From JANPGR01 sp031424015 (lineage in GTDB: Bacteria; Patescibacteriota; Minisyncoccia; Phycocordibacterales; UBA1006), in NCBI GenBank assembly GCA_031424015.1, contig JANPGR010000032.1, positions 1 through 41,716 of the forward strand: DNA of 41,716 bases, in the 5' to 3' direction. Below the pieces are notes generated by a model. That model saw nothing but the letters and a program-made list of their open reading frames with translations, was not told the DNA's origin and did not search any database. A program made the position numbers and the translations under genes. The number at the start of each line of letters is the position of its first letter. The stretch's first letter is position 1. Positions 8,728 to 17,802 of the stretch are shown one piece after another.

Positions 8728-11223
8728 ATGTCATCAATCCTGAAATTTCTAACCGGAGACCGTACAGCAGCGTTTTTACGTAAAGCCCAAAAAATTGTCA
8801 ATGCAGTAAATGCCTTAGAATCCCAAATGGAACATATTGATTCTGCTGATTTTCCAGCAAAAACCCAAGAATTCCGAGATCGCTACGCGTCAGGAGAATC
8901 TCTCGAGAGTATTCTACCGGAAGCATTCGCGCTCTGTCGTGAAGCTTCAAAGAGAGCTCTCAATATGAGACATTTTGATGTTCAGATTATTGGTGGATAT
9001 GCACTGCATTCAGGGAATCTGGCAGAAATGCGAACAGGAGAAGGAAAAACTCTCGTTGCAACATTGCCAGCATATTTGAATGCTATTACGAGTGCGGGCG
9101 TCCACGTCGTTACCGTAAATGATTATTTGGCGACTCGTGATGCACAGTGGATGGGCCCACTCTACAGTATGCTCGGTATGCGAGTAGGTATTATCAATGA
9201 TAACTTTATTTCATACGAATTCGACCCAAACCACAAAGACGAAGAATCAAAACTCATAGAAACAGGAGATTATCAGATTCTCCATTCTTTTTTGCGTCCT
9301 GTTTCAAAGACAGAAGCATATGCTTGTGATATAACCTATGGTACCAATAGTCAGTTCGGCTTTGATTATTTGCGTGATAATACTGTCCAGTTTGCTACTC
9401 AGTTGTCACAGCGAGGGCATGCATATGCTATCGTGGATGAGGTTGACTCGATCTTGATCGATGAGGCGCGTGTTCCTCTGATACTCTCTACGAGCTCAGA
9501 CGAAGCGAGCAGTACCTATAAAACCTTTGCAGACCTGGCTCGTACACTGATCCTCGACGAGGACTACACTGTTGACGAGAAATATCACGCTATTCAAATG
9601 ACAAATGCAGGATTAGACAAAGCAGAAGCATATCTCAAGGTGGAAAATATCTATACTTCAGCGAATATCGCCCTGGCGCATCATCTGGAAAATGCTGTTC
9701 GTGCAGAAGCACTCTACATTAGAGATCGAGAATATCTCGTCCGTAACGGAGAGATACTCATCATTGACCAATCAACAGGTCGCACCCAAGAGGGTCGCCG
9801 TTGGTCAGACGGTCTGCATCAAGCTGTCGAAGCAAAAGAAGGAGTAGAAATCAAACAAGAAACACGCACTCTCGCATCGATAACGTATCAGAACTACTTT
9901 AAATTCTACAAAAAGCTCTCGGGAATGACCGGAACAGGAAAAACGAGCGAAGAAGAATTCCAAAAAGTATATAATTTGGATGTTTTGCCAATTCCAACCA
10001 ATCGGCCTAATAAACGAAAAGACAATATGGATTTGATTTTCTTGAATGAAAAAGCAAAATGGCGCGCAATCGCAGCAAAAGTAAAAGAACTCCATAGCAA
10101 GGGTCAACCAGTATTGATCGGTACTGTCTCTGTAGAGAAAAACGAGCTTTTGTCAGCATTTTTGAATCAGCAAGAAATTCCTCACGTACGTTTGAATGCA
10201 AAGAATCACGAATCCGAAGGTGCTGTTATCGCATCAGGTGGGAAACGTGGTTCTGTTACGGTTGCAACCAATATGGCGGGTCGTGGTATTGACATTAAAC
10301 TAGGAGGAGCGGACGCAACACCAGCCGAAGCAGAAGAGATACGAGAATTGGGCGGACTCTACGTGATTGGAACAGAGCGACATGAAGCACGCCGTATTGA
10401 CAATCAGCTACGTGGACGATCAGGTCGCCAGGGAGATCCAGGAGAGACACAGTTCTATGTCTCATTGGACGATCATTTGATGCGTGTATTCGGGTCTGAC
10501 AAGGTAAAGAGTCTGATGCAAAAGCTCAAAATGCCAGAAGATATGCCTATTCAACATAGTATGATATCGAGCAATCTGGAAAAAGCTCAAGAAAAAATCG
10601 AAGGATTCAATTTTGATGCTCGAAAACACGTTCTGTCCTATGATGACGTACTCGCAAAGCACCGAACTGTGCTCTACACCCGTAGGTCAAAACTTCTCCA
10701 TCGTGATATAATGATGATAGAGCAAATGTGGAATACTCAAATTGTCCCACAAATGCCTGATTACACAGAATCGTTCACTGAAAAACGAGCAGAATTAGGA
10801 GATGCAGATTTTGTTGAGTTATTTGCTCGTGTTGCTCTCCAATCTCTCGATCGATTGTGGATGGAACATCTAGAGTTGATGGACCAATCTCGCCGTAGTG
10901 TGGGACTCCGTGCGTATGGTCAGCGTGACCCGTTGGTTGAATATGCAAAAGAAGCATCACGTTTGTACAAAGAACTCGAAGGAGTATTCTATTCTGATAT
11001 TACACAATTCTTCTTTAATCTCGACGTGAGCACCTTTAAAAAGGCAGTAGAAATAGACAAAGAGGAGTCAGAAGAAGACGATGAAAAAAAGAAGGAACCA
11101 TCTAGCCTCAATTCAGAATATACAACTATTGTAAAAGGTTCTGACTCTCGTCAAATCAAAACAAAGAAACTCGGCCAGTGGGTAGAAGCGGGCTGGACTA
11201 TTGTCCAGGCAGGAAGAAGATAA
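8728..11223 (+). CDS. secA: Preprotein translocase ATPase SecA
   Basis: SecA is the ATPase motor that drives unfolded proteins through the SecYEG channel. This copy is 831 aa. It has Walker A MRTGEGKT (101-108), the DEVDSILIDEAR box, preprotein cross-linking and helical domains, and the second motor motif GRSGRQGDPG. The C-terminus is charged (EESEEDDEKKKE) and lacks the Cys-rich zinc/SecB-binding tail, as in many bacteria without SecB. The start at 8728 is set by the upstream -10 box and by the MSSILKFL N-terminus; an in-frame GTG at 8710 would overlap the promoter. It is monocistronic, with a terminator at 11242-11266. Confidence 0.98.
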   Translation: MSSILKFLTGDRTAAFLRKAQKIVNAVNALESQMEHIDSADFPAKTQEFRDRYASGESLESILPEAFALCREASKRALNMRHFDVQIIGGYALHSGNLAEMRTGEGKTLVATLPAYLNAITSAGVHVVTVNDYLATRDAQWMGPLYSMLGMRVGIINDNFISYEFDPNHKDEESKLIETGDYQILHSFLRPVSKTEAYACDITYGTNSQFGFDYLRDNTVQFATQLSQRGHAYAIVDEVDSILIDEARVPLILSTSSDEASSTYKTFADLARTLILDEDYTVDEKYHAIQMTNAGLDKAEAYLKVENIYTSANIALAHHLENAVRAEALYIRDREYLVRNGEILIIDQSTGRTQEGRRWSDGLHQAVEAKEGVEIKQETRTLASITYQNYFKFYKKLSGMTGTGKTSEEEFQKVYNLDVLPIPTNRPNKRKDNMDLIFLNEKAKWRAIAAKVKELHSKGQPVLIGTVSVEKNELLSAFLNQQEIPHVRLNAKNHESEGAVIASGGKRGSVTVATNMAGRGIDIKLGGADATPAEAEEIRELGGLYVIGTERHEARRIDNQLRGRSGRQGDPGETQFYVSLDDHLMRVFGSDKVKSLMQKLKMPEDMPIQHSMISSNLEKAQEKIEGFNFDARKHVLSYDDVLAKHRTVLYTRRSKLLHRDIMMIEQMWNTQIVPQMPDYTESFTEKRAELGDADFVELFARVALQSLDRLWMEHLELMDQSRRSVGLRAYGQRDPLVEYAKEASRLYKELEGVFYSDITQFFFNLDVSTFKKAVEIDKEESEEDDEKKKEPSSLNSEYTTIVKGSDSRQIKTKKLGQWVEAGWTIVQAGRR

Positions 11224-11241
11224 TACTTTATAACCATTTAT

Positions 11242-11266
11242 AAAACCCCAGTTTTCCTGGGGTTTT
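11242..11266. terminator. Intrinsic terminator after secA
   Basis: AAAACCCCAG pairs with CTGGGGTTTT around a TTTTC loop. A and T runs on both sides make it bidirectional. Confidence 0.9.
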
Positions 11267-11270
11267 ATAT

Positions 11271-11298
11271 TTGATTAATCTAAATTTTTTGTTATACT
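11271..11298 (+). promoter_or_regulatory. Promoter of the tRNA-Ile / ATP synthase operon
   Basis: -35 TTGATT (11271-11276), 16-bp spacer, extended -10 TGT TATACT ending at 11298. The tRNA begins 41 nt further on. No other promoter is evident before atpB. Confidence 0.65.
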
Positions 11299-11339
11299 GT
11301 TCCTGTCTGGGTTGTTTATTGCTAAATAATCCATTACTT

Positions 11340-11413
11340 GCGAATATAGCTCAGCTGGTTAGAGCGCGTCACTGATAATGACGAGGTCCCAGGTTCGAAT
11401 CCTGGTATTCGCA
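11340..11413 (+). tRNA. tRNA-Ile (anticodon GAT)
   Basis: A complete 74-nt cloverleaf is seen. The acceptor stem is GCGAATA/TATTCGC, the D stem GCTC/GAGC, and the anticodon stem CGTCA/TGACG with loop CTGATAA (anticodon GAT). The T stem is CCAGG/CCTGG with loop TTCGAAT, and the discriminator base is A. CCA is not encoded. The 3' end lies only 12 nt before the atpB start codon. Confidence 0.97.
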
Positions 11414-11425
11414 CACGAGTTTCTT

Positions 11426-12253
11426 ATGTCAAAGGATCATACAACAACCGAACATGAACACACACTCTTTGCAGAGCAGCTATTCAACATCGGGGGTTTT
11501 CCTGTTACTAATGGCATGGTAACGAGTTGGCTTGCTCTTTTTGTGATTATTGCGCTTTCTCTTTTTGTTGGTTCTCGAATACGGATGATACCTGGGCGCG
11601 TACAAAGTTTTTTTGAATTGCTCTGTGAGCAGTTTTTAGAGTTATGTGACCAAGTGACAAATGATAGGGCAATATCGGAAAAAGCCTTTCCTCTAGCAAT
11701 AGGAATGTTTATTTTTGTATTAATCAATAACTGGATGGGTATTGTTCCTGGTGTTGGTTCACTGTTTATGACTACTCATACAGGAGAGAGTATTGCTCTC
11801 TTGCGAGGTGCAACAGCTGATATCAATACTACACTGGCATTGTCCCTCTTTTCTGTTGTTGCTTCTAATCTGGTCGGAATACTTTCCGTAGGGCTCTGGG
11901 CTACTCTAACAAAGTTTGTCCCAATATCAGAATTATTCAAGGTAAGGCAGATTATAAAAAACCCAACACTGATCATACAAATTCCCGTAAATATTTTTGT
12001 TGGGCTTTTGGAATTGTTAGGGGAAATGGCAAAAGTAGCAGCTCTATCATTCCGACTCTTTGGAAATGTTTTTGCAGGAGAAGTCCTCCTCGCGTCAATG
12101 TCAGCATTGTTAGCATATGGGATACCGGTGCCATTTCTGTTTTTAGAATTTTTCGTCGGAATTATCCAAGCGTTTATTATATCACTCCTTACGGTCGTAT
12201 ATATAACTCTTGCATCACAGGTTCATGGAGATGCAGAATCCCATGCCCATTAG
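11426..12253 (+). CDS. atpB: ATP synthase F0 subunit a
   Basis: Subunit a forms the proton half-channels facing the c-ring. This 275-aa protein has several hydrophobic helices and the conserved ALSFRLFGN motif with the essential Arg in the penultimate helix region. The ATG at 11426 is chosen because upstream in-frame codons run into the tRNA. It is the first structural gene of a complete atpBEFHAGDC operon with no atpI. Tail residues HGDAESHAH are His-rich but unremarkable. Confidence 0.96.
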   Translation: MSKDHTTTEHEHTLFAEQLFNIGGFPVTNGMVTSWLALFVIIALSLFVGSRIRMIPGRVQSFFELLCEQFLELCDQVTNDRAISEKAFPLAIGMFIFVLINNWMGIVPGVGSLFMTTHTGESIALLRGATADINTTLALSLFSVVASNLVGILSVGLWATLTKFVPISELFKVRQIIKNPTLIIQIPVNIFVGLLELLGEMAKVAALSFRLFGNVFAGEVLLASMSALLAYGIPVPFLFLEFFVGIIQAFIISLLTVVYITLASQVHGDAESHAH

Positions 12254-12267
12254 GTAGACGCGATAAT

Positions 12268-12298
12268 TCTCGAAATATACATTTGTATTGTTTCGAGA
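12268..12298 (+). other. Stem-loop in the atpB-atpE gap
   Basis: TCTCGAAA (12268-12275) pairs with TTTCGAGA (12291-12298), and the loop contains a smaller ATACA/TGTAT hairpin. The 88-nt gap is the longest in the operon. The stem could be a processing or mRNA-stability site just before the c-subunit gene. It lacks a T-run, so it is unlikely to be a strong terminator. Confidence 0.6.
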
Positions 12299-12304
12299 TT
12301 GGTC

Positions 12305-12332
12305 TTGTTTACTCATTATTATCTAGTTAAAT
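12305..12332 (+). promoter_or_regulatory. Possible internal promoter before atpE
   Basis: TTGTTT (12305-12310), 16-bp spacer, TTAAAT (12327-12332), then 9 nt to the atpE ATG. The spacing matches the leaderless promoters elsewhere in the window. The hexamers are imperfect and AT-rich, so a chance match is possible. Confidence 0.4.
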
Positions 12333-12341
12333 TAATTTTTT

Positions 12342-12578
12342 ATGGAACAAATTACAACACAAGCATTTAATATCGTGCCACTAGCAAAAGCAATTACTAT
12401 TGCAGTCGGAGTTATCGGTCCTGGTATTGCACTCGGAATGATCGGATCATCAGCTATGTCAGCTATTGGGCGTAACCCAGAAGCTTCGAGTAAAATACTT
12501 GTACCTATGCTCTTGATCGCGGCTCTGACAGAGGCATTGGCTATTTACGCTCTCGTTATTGCTTTCTCAATAAAATAA
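12342..12578 (+). CDS. atpE: ATP synthase F0 subunit c
   Basis: This 78-aa double-helix hairpin forms the rotor ring. The loop is GRNPEAS and the ion-binding carboxylate is the Glu in helix 2 (LIAALTEALAIYALV). In Na+-type rings helix 1 carries Gln and the Glu is followed by Ser-Thr; here the aligned residues are Leu (GPGIALG) and Ala-Leu, so proton coupling is inferred. It is preceded by a hairpin and possibly its own promoter, which fits the need for many c subunits per complex. Confidence 0.97.
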   Translation: MEQITTQAFNIVPLAKAITIAVGVIGPGIALGMIGSSAMSAIGRNPEASSKILVPMLLIAALTEALAIYALVIAFSIK

Positions 12579-12590
12579 TCATTTCTTTGT

Positions 12591-13088
12591 ATGCAAGAAT
12601 TATTATCAACATTTCATGTAGACGGCAGACTCATTATTGCTCAACTGGTTAATTTTGCCATTGTTTTGGTAATGATTAACTATGTAATAGTCCGACCGCT
12701 CAGACGAGTAATAGCAGAGCGTACAAAAATAATCCAATCTGGAGTTGATAATGCCCAGCATGCAGAAACAATTCTGAAACAAACAAAAGAAGAAGCAGCC
12801 GAGGTACTGCTCTCTGCAAAGCAAAGTGCAGCAATAGTACAGTCTGATGCGAATCGTCATGCTGACACAATAATCACAACAGCAGAAACTACCGCCCAAG
12901 AAAAAGCAAAATCTATAATAGAACAAGCAGACAAAGATATACAAAAGCATCGTCAACTCGTGGAAACAATGATTCGTAATGACTCTGTTGATATGATCAT
13001 TGCTTCTGCAAAATCAGTGTTACAAAAAGAGCTTTCTAATACTGCAAATGCAAAAGCTCACACAGAATCTCTGATTCAAAAAATATAA
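12591..13088 (+). CDS. atpF: ATP synthase F0 subunit b
   Basis: This 165-aa peripheral stalk subunit has one N-terminal membrane helix (about residues 14-32, LIIAQLVNFAIVLVMINYVIV). A long Ala/Gln/Lys/Glu-rich helix follows that would dimerise as a coiled coil and bind delta. The gap to atpE is 12 nt, without a Shine-Dalgarno sequence. Confidence 0.94.
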   Translation: MQELLSTFHVDGRLIIAQLVNFAIVLVMINYVIVRPLRRVIAERTKIIQSGVDNAQHAETILKQTKEEAAEVLLSAKQSAAIVQSDANRHADTIITTAETTAQEKAKSIIEQADKDIQKHRQLVETMIRNDSVDMIIASAKSVLQKELSNTANAKAHTESLIQKI

Positions 13089-13091
13089 TAT

Positions 13092-13511
13092 ATGAAAATA
13101 ACTCCTAAAAATATTGTGCATACTATTCTCGAAATATACAAAGAAAATCCTGCAGATAGCAATTCTTTTTCCCTCGGTCTCAAGTCTTTTTTAGAAAAAA
13201 AGAATATGATGTATATGTTGCCAGCTATTATTCGAGAATTTTCTGTTGCAGAAAAGAAAGAGCTCATAAAGAATACTTGCACAATAACGCTCGCTGATTC
13301 TATGCATAAGGAGTTATTTTCAAAAGATTTGGCATCAAAAATAGTTAGTACATCAGTTGATTCAGTTGAATATAAGATTGATTCGAATATTGTTGGAGGA
13401 TTTATTGCTGAATATAATTTTCTCGAATATGATGCAAGCGTTAAGTCCTCGTTAGAATCTCTCAGGCAACATTTACTAGAAAAAGCCCTTTCATCATCTA
13501 ATTCCCTATAA
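13092..13511 (+). CDS. atpH: ATP synthase F1 subunit delta
   Basis: This 139-aa protein sits in the canonical delta position between b and alpha and starts 3 nt after atpF. It is shorter than the usual 175-180 aa and its sequence is diverged. The C-terminal VGGFIAEYNFLEYDASVKSSLESLRQHLL matches the typical delta ending (GG-x-I-x-x-x-D-x-S-x-x-x-x-L). The identification rests on that motif and on operon position. Confidence 0.88.
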   Translation: MKITPKNIVHTILEIYKENPADSNSFSLGLKSFLEKKNMMYMLPAIIREFSVAEKKELIKNTCTITLADSMHKELFSKDLASKIVSTSVDSVEYKIDSNIVGGFIAEYNFLEYDASVKSSLESLRQHLLEKALSSSNSL

Positions 13512-13516
13512 TATTT

Positions 13517-15013
13517 ATGCAAACATTTATCTCAGATTTAAAACAACAATTATCGAGCTGGACTCCACAGGCTCAGATTTCTGATTATGGTATTGTCACT
13601 TCGGTGTTCGATGGTATTGTTCGTATTGCTGGATTACCGAATGTTTCCATGTCAGAAACATTACTAATCGAGACAGATACTGGTAATGTTTCTGCATTGG
13701 TACAAAACCTGGAACAGGATTCAATAGGGGCTGTTATGTTCGGTATCGCTAGTTCGGTCAGAGAAGGGGATAGAGTTCGTGCTACCGGTACGGTATTTTC
13801 CTTGCCTGTGGGGGCTGATTGTTTGGGGCGTGTGCTCGATCCGTTTATGAAACCTCTCGACGGGAAACCTGCGCCTCTTGCTCAGGATCAGTATCCCGTA
13901 GAACGCACGGCTCCTGGTGTAATGCACCGTCAGTCGGTCAACCAGCCCTTGCAGACAGGAATAAAGGTTATCGATGCATTAGTGCCAATCGGACGAGGTC
14001 AACGAGAATTGATTATCGGGGATAGACAAACGGGAAAGACAACCGTCGCAATCGATGCAATACTCAATCAAAAAAATACAGGAGTAAAATGTATCTATGT
14101 CGCAATAGGGCAAAAACAATCCAAGGTCATGCGTATAGTCCAAGATCTAACAGTTGCGGGAGCTATGGAATACACTACTATCATTTTAGCGAGTGCTTCT
14201 GACAGCGCTTCTCAGTTGTATATTGCTCCTTATGCAGGAGTTACTCTGGCTGAATATTTTATGGACAAGGGACAGGATGTGCTCATTGTGTATGACGATC
14301 TATCAAAGCATGCAAATGCATATCGAGAAATGTCTCTTCTCTTGCGTAGACCACCAGGGCGCGAAGCCTATCCTGGTGATGTATTTTACCTGCATTCACG
14401 ACTACTCGAGCGTGCTTGTCGCAGAAACGCTGAACATGGAGGTGGTTCGATTACTGCGCTCCCGATTATTGAAACACAAGCGGGTGATATTTCTGGATAT
14501 ATTCCAACAAATGTTATTTCCATTACTGACGGACAGATTTTCTTGGAATCAAGTTTGTTTAACAAGGGGGTTAGACCTGCAATTAATGCAGGGTTGTCAG
14601 TATCTCGTGTCGGGGGGAGTGCACAAATAAAATCAATGAAAAAAATAGCAGGACCTATGAAACTCCAACTCGCTCAGTATCGAGAGCTCGAATCATTTTC
14701 CCAGTTTGATTCTGATTTGGATCCTGCGACCAAATCAACTCTCGAGAGAGGAAAGAGGCTGACGGAGCTACTAAAGCAGGCTCCTGCAAAGCCAATGTCT
14801 ACAGGTGCCCAAGTCGCAGTACTCTATTTTGCTTCAAAGGGTTACCTCGATGCTGTTCCTGTCGTAAAAGTTCGTGAAGTAGAAGAGTTGTTTGTTTCCT
14901 ATTTACAAAACAGCGAACCAGAAATTCTCTCAGCTATTGAGTCAGGCTGGTCTGAGGAAATAGAAGTAAAATTACGTGATGCGATAGAGGTATTTCAATC
15001 AATGCAACAATAA
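13517..15013 (+). CDS. atpA: ATP synthase F1 subunit alpha
   Basis: This 498-aa non-catalytic nucleotide-binding subunit of the F1 hexamer has Walker A GDRQTGKT (168-175). The alpha-type visiting segment includes VYDDLSKHANAYREMSLLLR, and the signature PAINAGLSVSRVGG follows. Length and motif order are normal. It starts 5 nt after atpH without a Shine-Dalgarno sequence. Confidence 0.98.
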   Translation: MQTFISDLKQQLSSWTPQAQISDYGIVTSVFDGIVRIAGLPNVSMSETLLIETDTGNVSALVQNLEQDSIGAVMFGIASSVREGDRVRATGTVFSLPVGADCLGRVLDPFMKPLDGKPAPLAQDQYPVERTAPGVMHRQSVNQPLQTGIKVIDALVPIGRGQRELIIGDRQTGKTTVAIDAILNQKNTGVKCIYVAIGQKQSKVMRIVQDLTVAGAMEYTTIILASASDSASQLYIAPYAGVTLAEYFMDKGQDVLIVYDDLSKHANAYREMSLLLRRPPGREAYPGDVFYLHSRLLERACRRNAEHGGGSITALPIIETQAGDISGYIPTNVISITDGQIFLESSLFNKGVRPAINAGLSVSRVGGSAQIKSMKKIAGPMKLQLAQYRELESFSQFDSDLDPATKSTLERGKRLTELLKQAPAKPMSTGAQVAVLYFASKGYLDAVPVVKVREVEELFVSYLQNSEPEILSAIESGWSEEIEVKLRDAIEVFQSMQQ

Positions 15014-15017
15014 TCAT

Positions 15018-15875
15018 ATGCAAACAAAAGTCATTCAGTCGAAAATGAAGAGTATTAAAAATATTCGCAAGATAACCAAAACAATGGAGATGGTTTCTGT
15101 GAGTAAAATGAAACGAGCAGTCAATCAGGTCACGCTCGGTACAGGGTATGTAGAGCAGGCTGAAAAAATTATCTCTACTATTAGTAGTGAACATATTTTA
15201 AAGCATCCCCTGGTTCAACCTCGAAAAGAAGGCCGAGAATTGTTAATCTTAATCGCGTCAGATAAAGGACTCTGTGGTGGATACAATACATTGCTCTACC
15301 GAGCACTTTTCCAGCACTGCGGTGATCATACACAAAATTTTGATTGTATAACAATAGGTAAATACGCTGATAGAATTGCACGAAGAGTCGGGGTTCCTGT
15401 AATAGCTAGCTTTGGAGTGTTGACTGAAAACATAGATGATTCGGTTATTTATTCAATCACAAAGCTCATTATTGAAAAATTCACCATAAATACAGAATAC
15501 AAAAGTATAAAAACTATTTCTCAGAAAATCTTACAAGGCATTACATTTTCTCCTGGAGTAAAAGCGTTTTTGCCAATAACATCTTATTCAGGTAAACAAG
15601 CAGGAGTAGAAACAGATACGTATCTTTTCGAGCCGAACCCTACAGAAATATTAGATATTGTACTCCCCGAGATCCTGCAGGCAATTTTATTGCAAAGAAT
15701 ACAAGAAGCTCGTGCCGCAGAGCATACTGCTAGAATGGTCGCCATGAAAAATGCAACAGATAATGCGACGAATTATTATGATGCCTTGTCGCTCAGTTAT
15801 AATCGGGCGAGGCAAGCAGGTATTACTCAGGAGATTGCAGAAATAGTAGGTGGAGCGAGCGCATTAACAGGTTAG
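15018..15875 (+). CDS. atpG: ATP synthase F1 subunit gamma
   Basis: The gamma subunit is the rotating central shaft. This 285-aa protein has the conserved N-terminal helix (SIKNIRKITKTMEMVSVSKM), the SDKGLCGGYN motif and the C-terminal AAEHTARMVAMKNATDNA and RARQAGITQEIAEIVGGASAL. The gap to atpA is 4 nt. Confidence 0.97.
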   Translation: MQTKVIQSKMKSIKNIRKITKTMEMVSVSKMKRAVNQVTLGTGYVEQAEKIISTISSEHILKHPLVQPRKEGRELLILIASDKGLCGGYNTLLYRALFQHCGDHTQNFDCITIGKYADRIARRVGVPVIASFGVLTENIDDSVIYSITKLIIEKFTINTEYKSIKTISQKILQGITFSPGVKAFLPITSYSGKQAGVETDTYLFEPNPTEILDIVLPEILQAILLQRIQEARAAEHTARMVAMKNATDNATNYYDALSLSYNRARQAGITQEIAEIVGGASALTG

Positions 15876-15910
15876 AATATTATAAGTATTAGAAAACATT
15901 ACAATTTATT

Positions 15911-17299
15911 ATGAATACAGGAACTATCACACAAATTATTGGACCAGTCGTCGATGTTGAATTCGCAGGAGGAATAATTCCAGCTATTTATAATGCACTT
16001 CATATTTCAAAGGGTAATTCCACGATAGTTCTCGAGGTAGAGCAACACATAGGAATGCGCACAGTGCGTACCGTTGCGATGTCATCAACAGATGGACTCG
16101 TGAGAGGTATGTCGGTAGTGGATACCGGCGCAGCGATAATGGTGCCAGTGGGTAGTTCTGTACTCGGGAGGATGTTCGATGTAGTAGGGAATCCGATCGA
16201 TGAAAAGCCTGCAGTTAGTTCAGCACCAATGTTGCCGATTCATCGTGAAGCACCTGCATTTACAGAACAATCAACACGAGCAGAAGTGCTCGAAACAGGT
16301 ATCAAAGTCATAGACCTCCTGTGCCCATTTCTCAAAGGAGGAAAAGTGGGATTGTTCGGCGGTGCAGGAGTGGGAAAGACTGTGATCATCCAAGAGCTCA
16401 TCAATAACATCGCAAGTAATCATGGTGGGTATAGTATGTTCGCTGGTGTCGGAGAGAGAACTCGCGAAGGAAATGACCTGTACGAAGAAATGAAAGATGC
16501 AGGAGTATTGGATAAAACCGCACTCGTATTCGGTCAGATGAGTGAATCACCTGGGGCTCGTGCGCGCGTTGCATTGACCGCACTCACAATGGCAGAATAT
16601 TTCCGCGATGTAGAAAACAGAGATATATTGTTGTTCGTCGATAATATTTTTCGATTTACTCAGGCAGGATCAGAATTATCAGCGCTATTGGGGCGTATGC
16701 CGTCAGCAGTAGGGTATCAGCCGACTCTGGCGACAGAAATGGGTCAACTCCAAGAACGTATTACTTCAACAAAAAATGGTTCGATTACCTCTGTTCAGGC
16801 TGTGTATGTTCCTGCAGATGACTTTACCGATCCAGCACCAGCTACTACATTTGCCCATCTCGACTCGACCGTGTCTCTCAATCGTGCACTCACCGAGATC
16901 GGGATCTATCCTGCTGTCGATCCACTCGACTCGACTTCTACTATTTTGAGTCCGGAAATCGTAGGAGAAAACCACTATCGTGTGGCTCGTGGTGTTCAGG
17001 GTATATTGCAGAGGTACAAAGAACTCCAAGACATCATTGCCATTCTCGGTATGGATGAACTCTCAGAAGATGATAGGATTACCGTATTCCGAGCACGAAA
17101 AATTCAAAAATTCTTGTCTCAGCCATTTCATGTTGCAGAGCAGTTCACTGGTGCACCTGGAATATATGTTTCTCTAGCCGATACTATCCGTAGTTTCGAT
17201 GAAATTATTTCTGGGAAATGGGATCATTTTTCCGAAGCCTCATTTTATATGGTTGGAAATATAGAAGATGCAGAGAAAAAGCATCTGAGTAAAGAGTAG
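15911..17299 (+). CDS. atpD: ATP synthase F1 subunit beta
   Basis: This 462-aa catalytic subunit has Walker A GGAGVGKT (150-157), the catalytic GERTREGNDLY segment, Walker B (DILLFVDNIFRF) and the DELSEDD motif matching DELSEEDK. It is followed after 3 nt by atpC. Confidence 0.98.
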   Translation: MNTGTITQIIGPVVDVEFAGGIIPAIYNALHISKGNSTIVLEVEQHIGMRTVRTVAMSSTDGLVRGMSVVDTGAAIMVPVGSSVLGRMFDVVGNPIDEKPAVSSAPMLPIHREAPAFTEQSTRAEVLETGIKVIDLLCPFLKGGKVGLFGGAGVGKTVIIQELINNIASNHGGYSMFAGVGERTREGNDLYEEMKDAGVLDKTALVFGQMSESPGARARVALTALTMAEYFRDVENRDILLFVDNIFRFTQAGSELSALLGRMPSAVGYQPTLATEMGQLQERITSTKNGSITSVQAVYVPADDFTDPAPATTFAHLDSTVSLNRALTEIGIYPAVDPLDSTSTILSPEIVGENHYRVARGVQGILQRYKELQDIIAILGMDELSEDDRITVFRARKIQKFLSQPFHVAEQFTGAPGIYVSLADTIRSFDEIISGKWDHFSEASFYMVGNIEDAEKKHLSKE

Positions 17300-17302
17300 T
17301 AT

Positions 17303-17725
17303 ATGAATACAATTCCCTTTACTTTGGCAACTACCGGGAAAACCCTCTATACATCTGATGTTTTGAGGATTACTGTTATGACAAAATCAGGAGAAATAAC
17401 AATACTGCCAGGACATATACCTCTCGTAACTGTAGTTGTCCCCGGTGAACTGACGATAGAGACGAGTAATGGTATAATGCATTTTTTCGTCGGACAAGGC
17501 GTACTATCACTAGATAAAGAGCAGTGTACTATCCTCAGTAGTGTTACAGAGTTATCCGATGATATTGATATAGATTTGGTGAATGACGCGATACGTCGAG
17601 CCGCTGAATATTCAGAAAGCCAGTCAGACAAAAATGACAGGGAATATGCACGCCTCCAAGCCCAAATAGAGCGCGACTTAGCGCGTGTTCGTGTCAAAAC
17701 AAAATGGAGCACAGAGAGGTTCTAG
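17303..17725 (+). CDS. atpC: ATP synthase F1 subunit epsilon
   Basis: This 140-aa protein has an N-terminal beta-sandwich (SGEITILPGHIPLVTVVVPGE) and a C-terminal helical hairpin region (AIRRAAEYSESQ...) of the kind that can inhibit hydrolysis in other bacteria. It is the last gene of the operon. No clear terminator follows; only a weak AT-rich hairpin lies near 17740. Confidence 0.95.
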   Translation: MNTIPFTLATTGKTLYTSDVLRITVMTKSGEITILPGHIPLVTVVVPGELTIETSNGIMHFFVGQGVLSLDKEQCTILSSVTELSDDIDIDLVNDAIRRAAEYSESQSDKNDREYARLQAQIERDLARVRVKTKWSTERF

Positions 17726-17785
17726 ATTTTGGTAGTGTATAAAATAGTTTTTATAAACATTCTTTTTCGCAATGTGGCAATTTTG

Positions 17786-17794
17786 TGATATACT
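17786..17794 (+). promoter_or_regulatory. Extended -10 box, leaderless start
   Basis: TGA TATACT is followed by 8 nt (ATATTTCT) and the ATG at 17803. Confidence 0.65.
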
Positions 17795-17802
17795 ATATTT
17801 CT

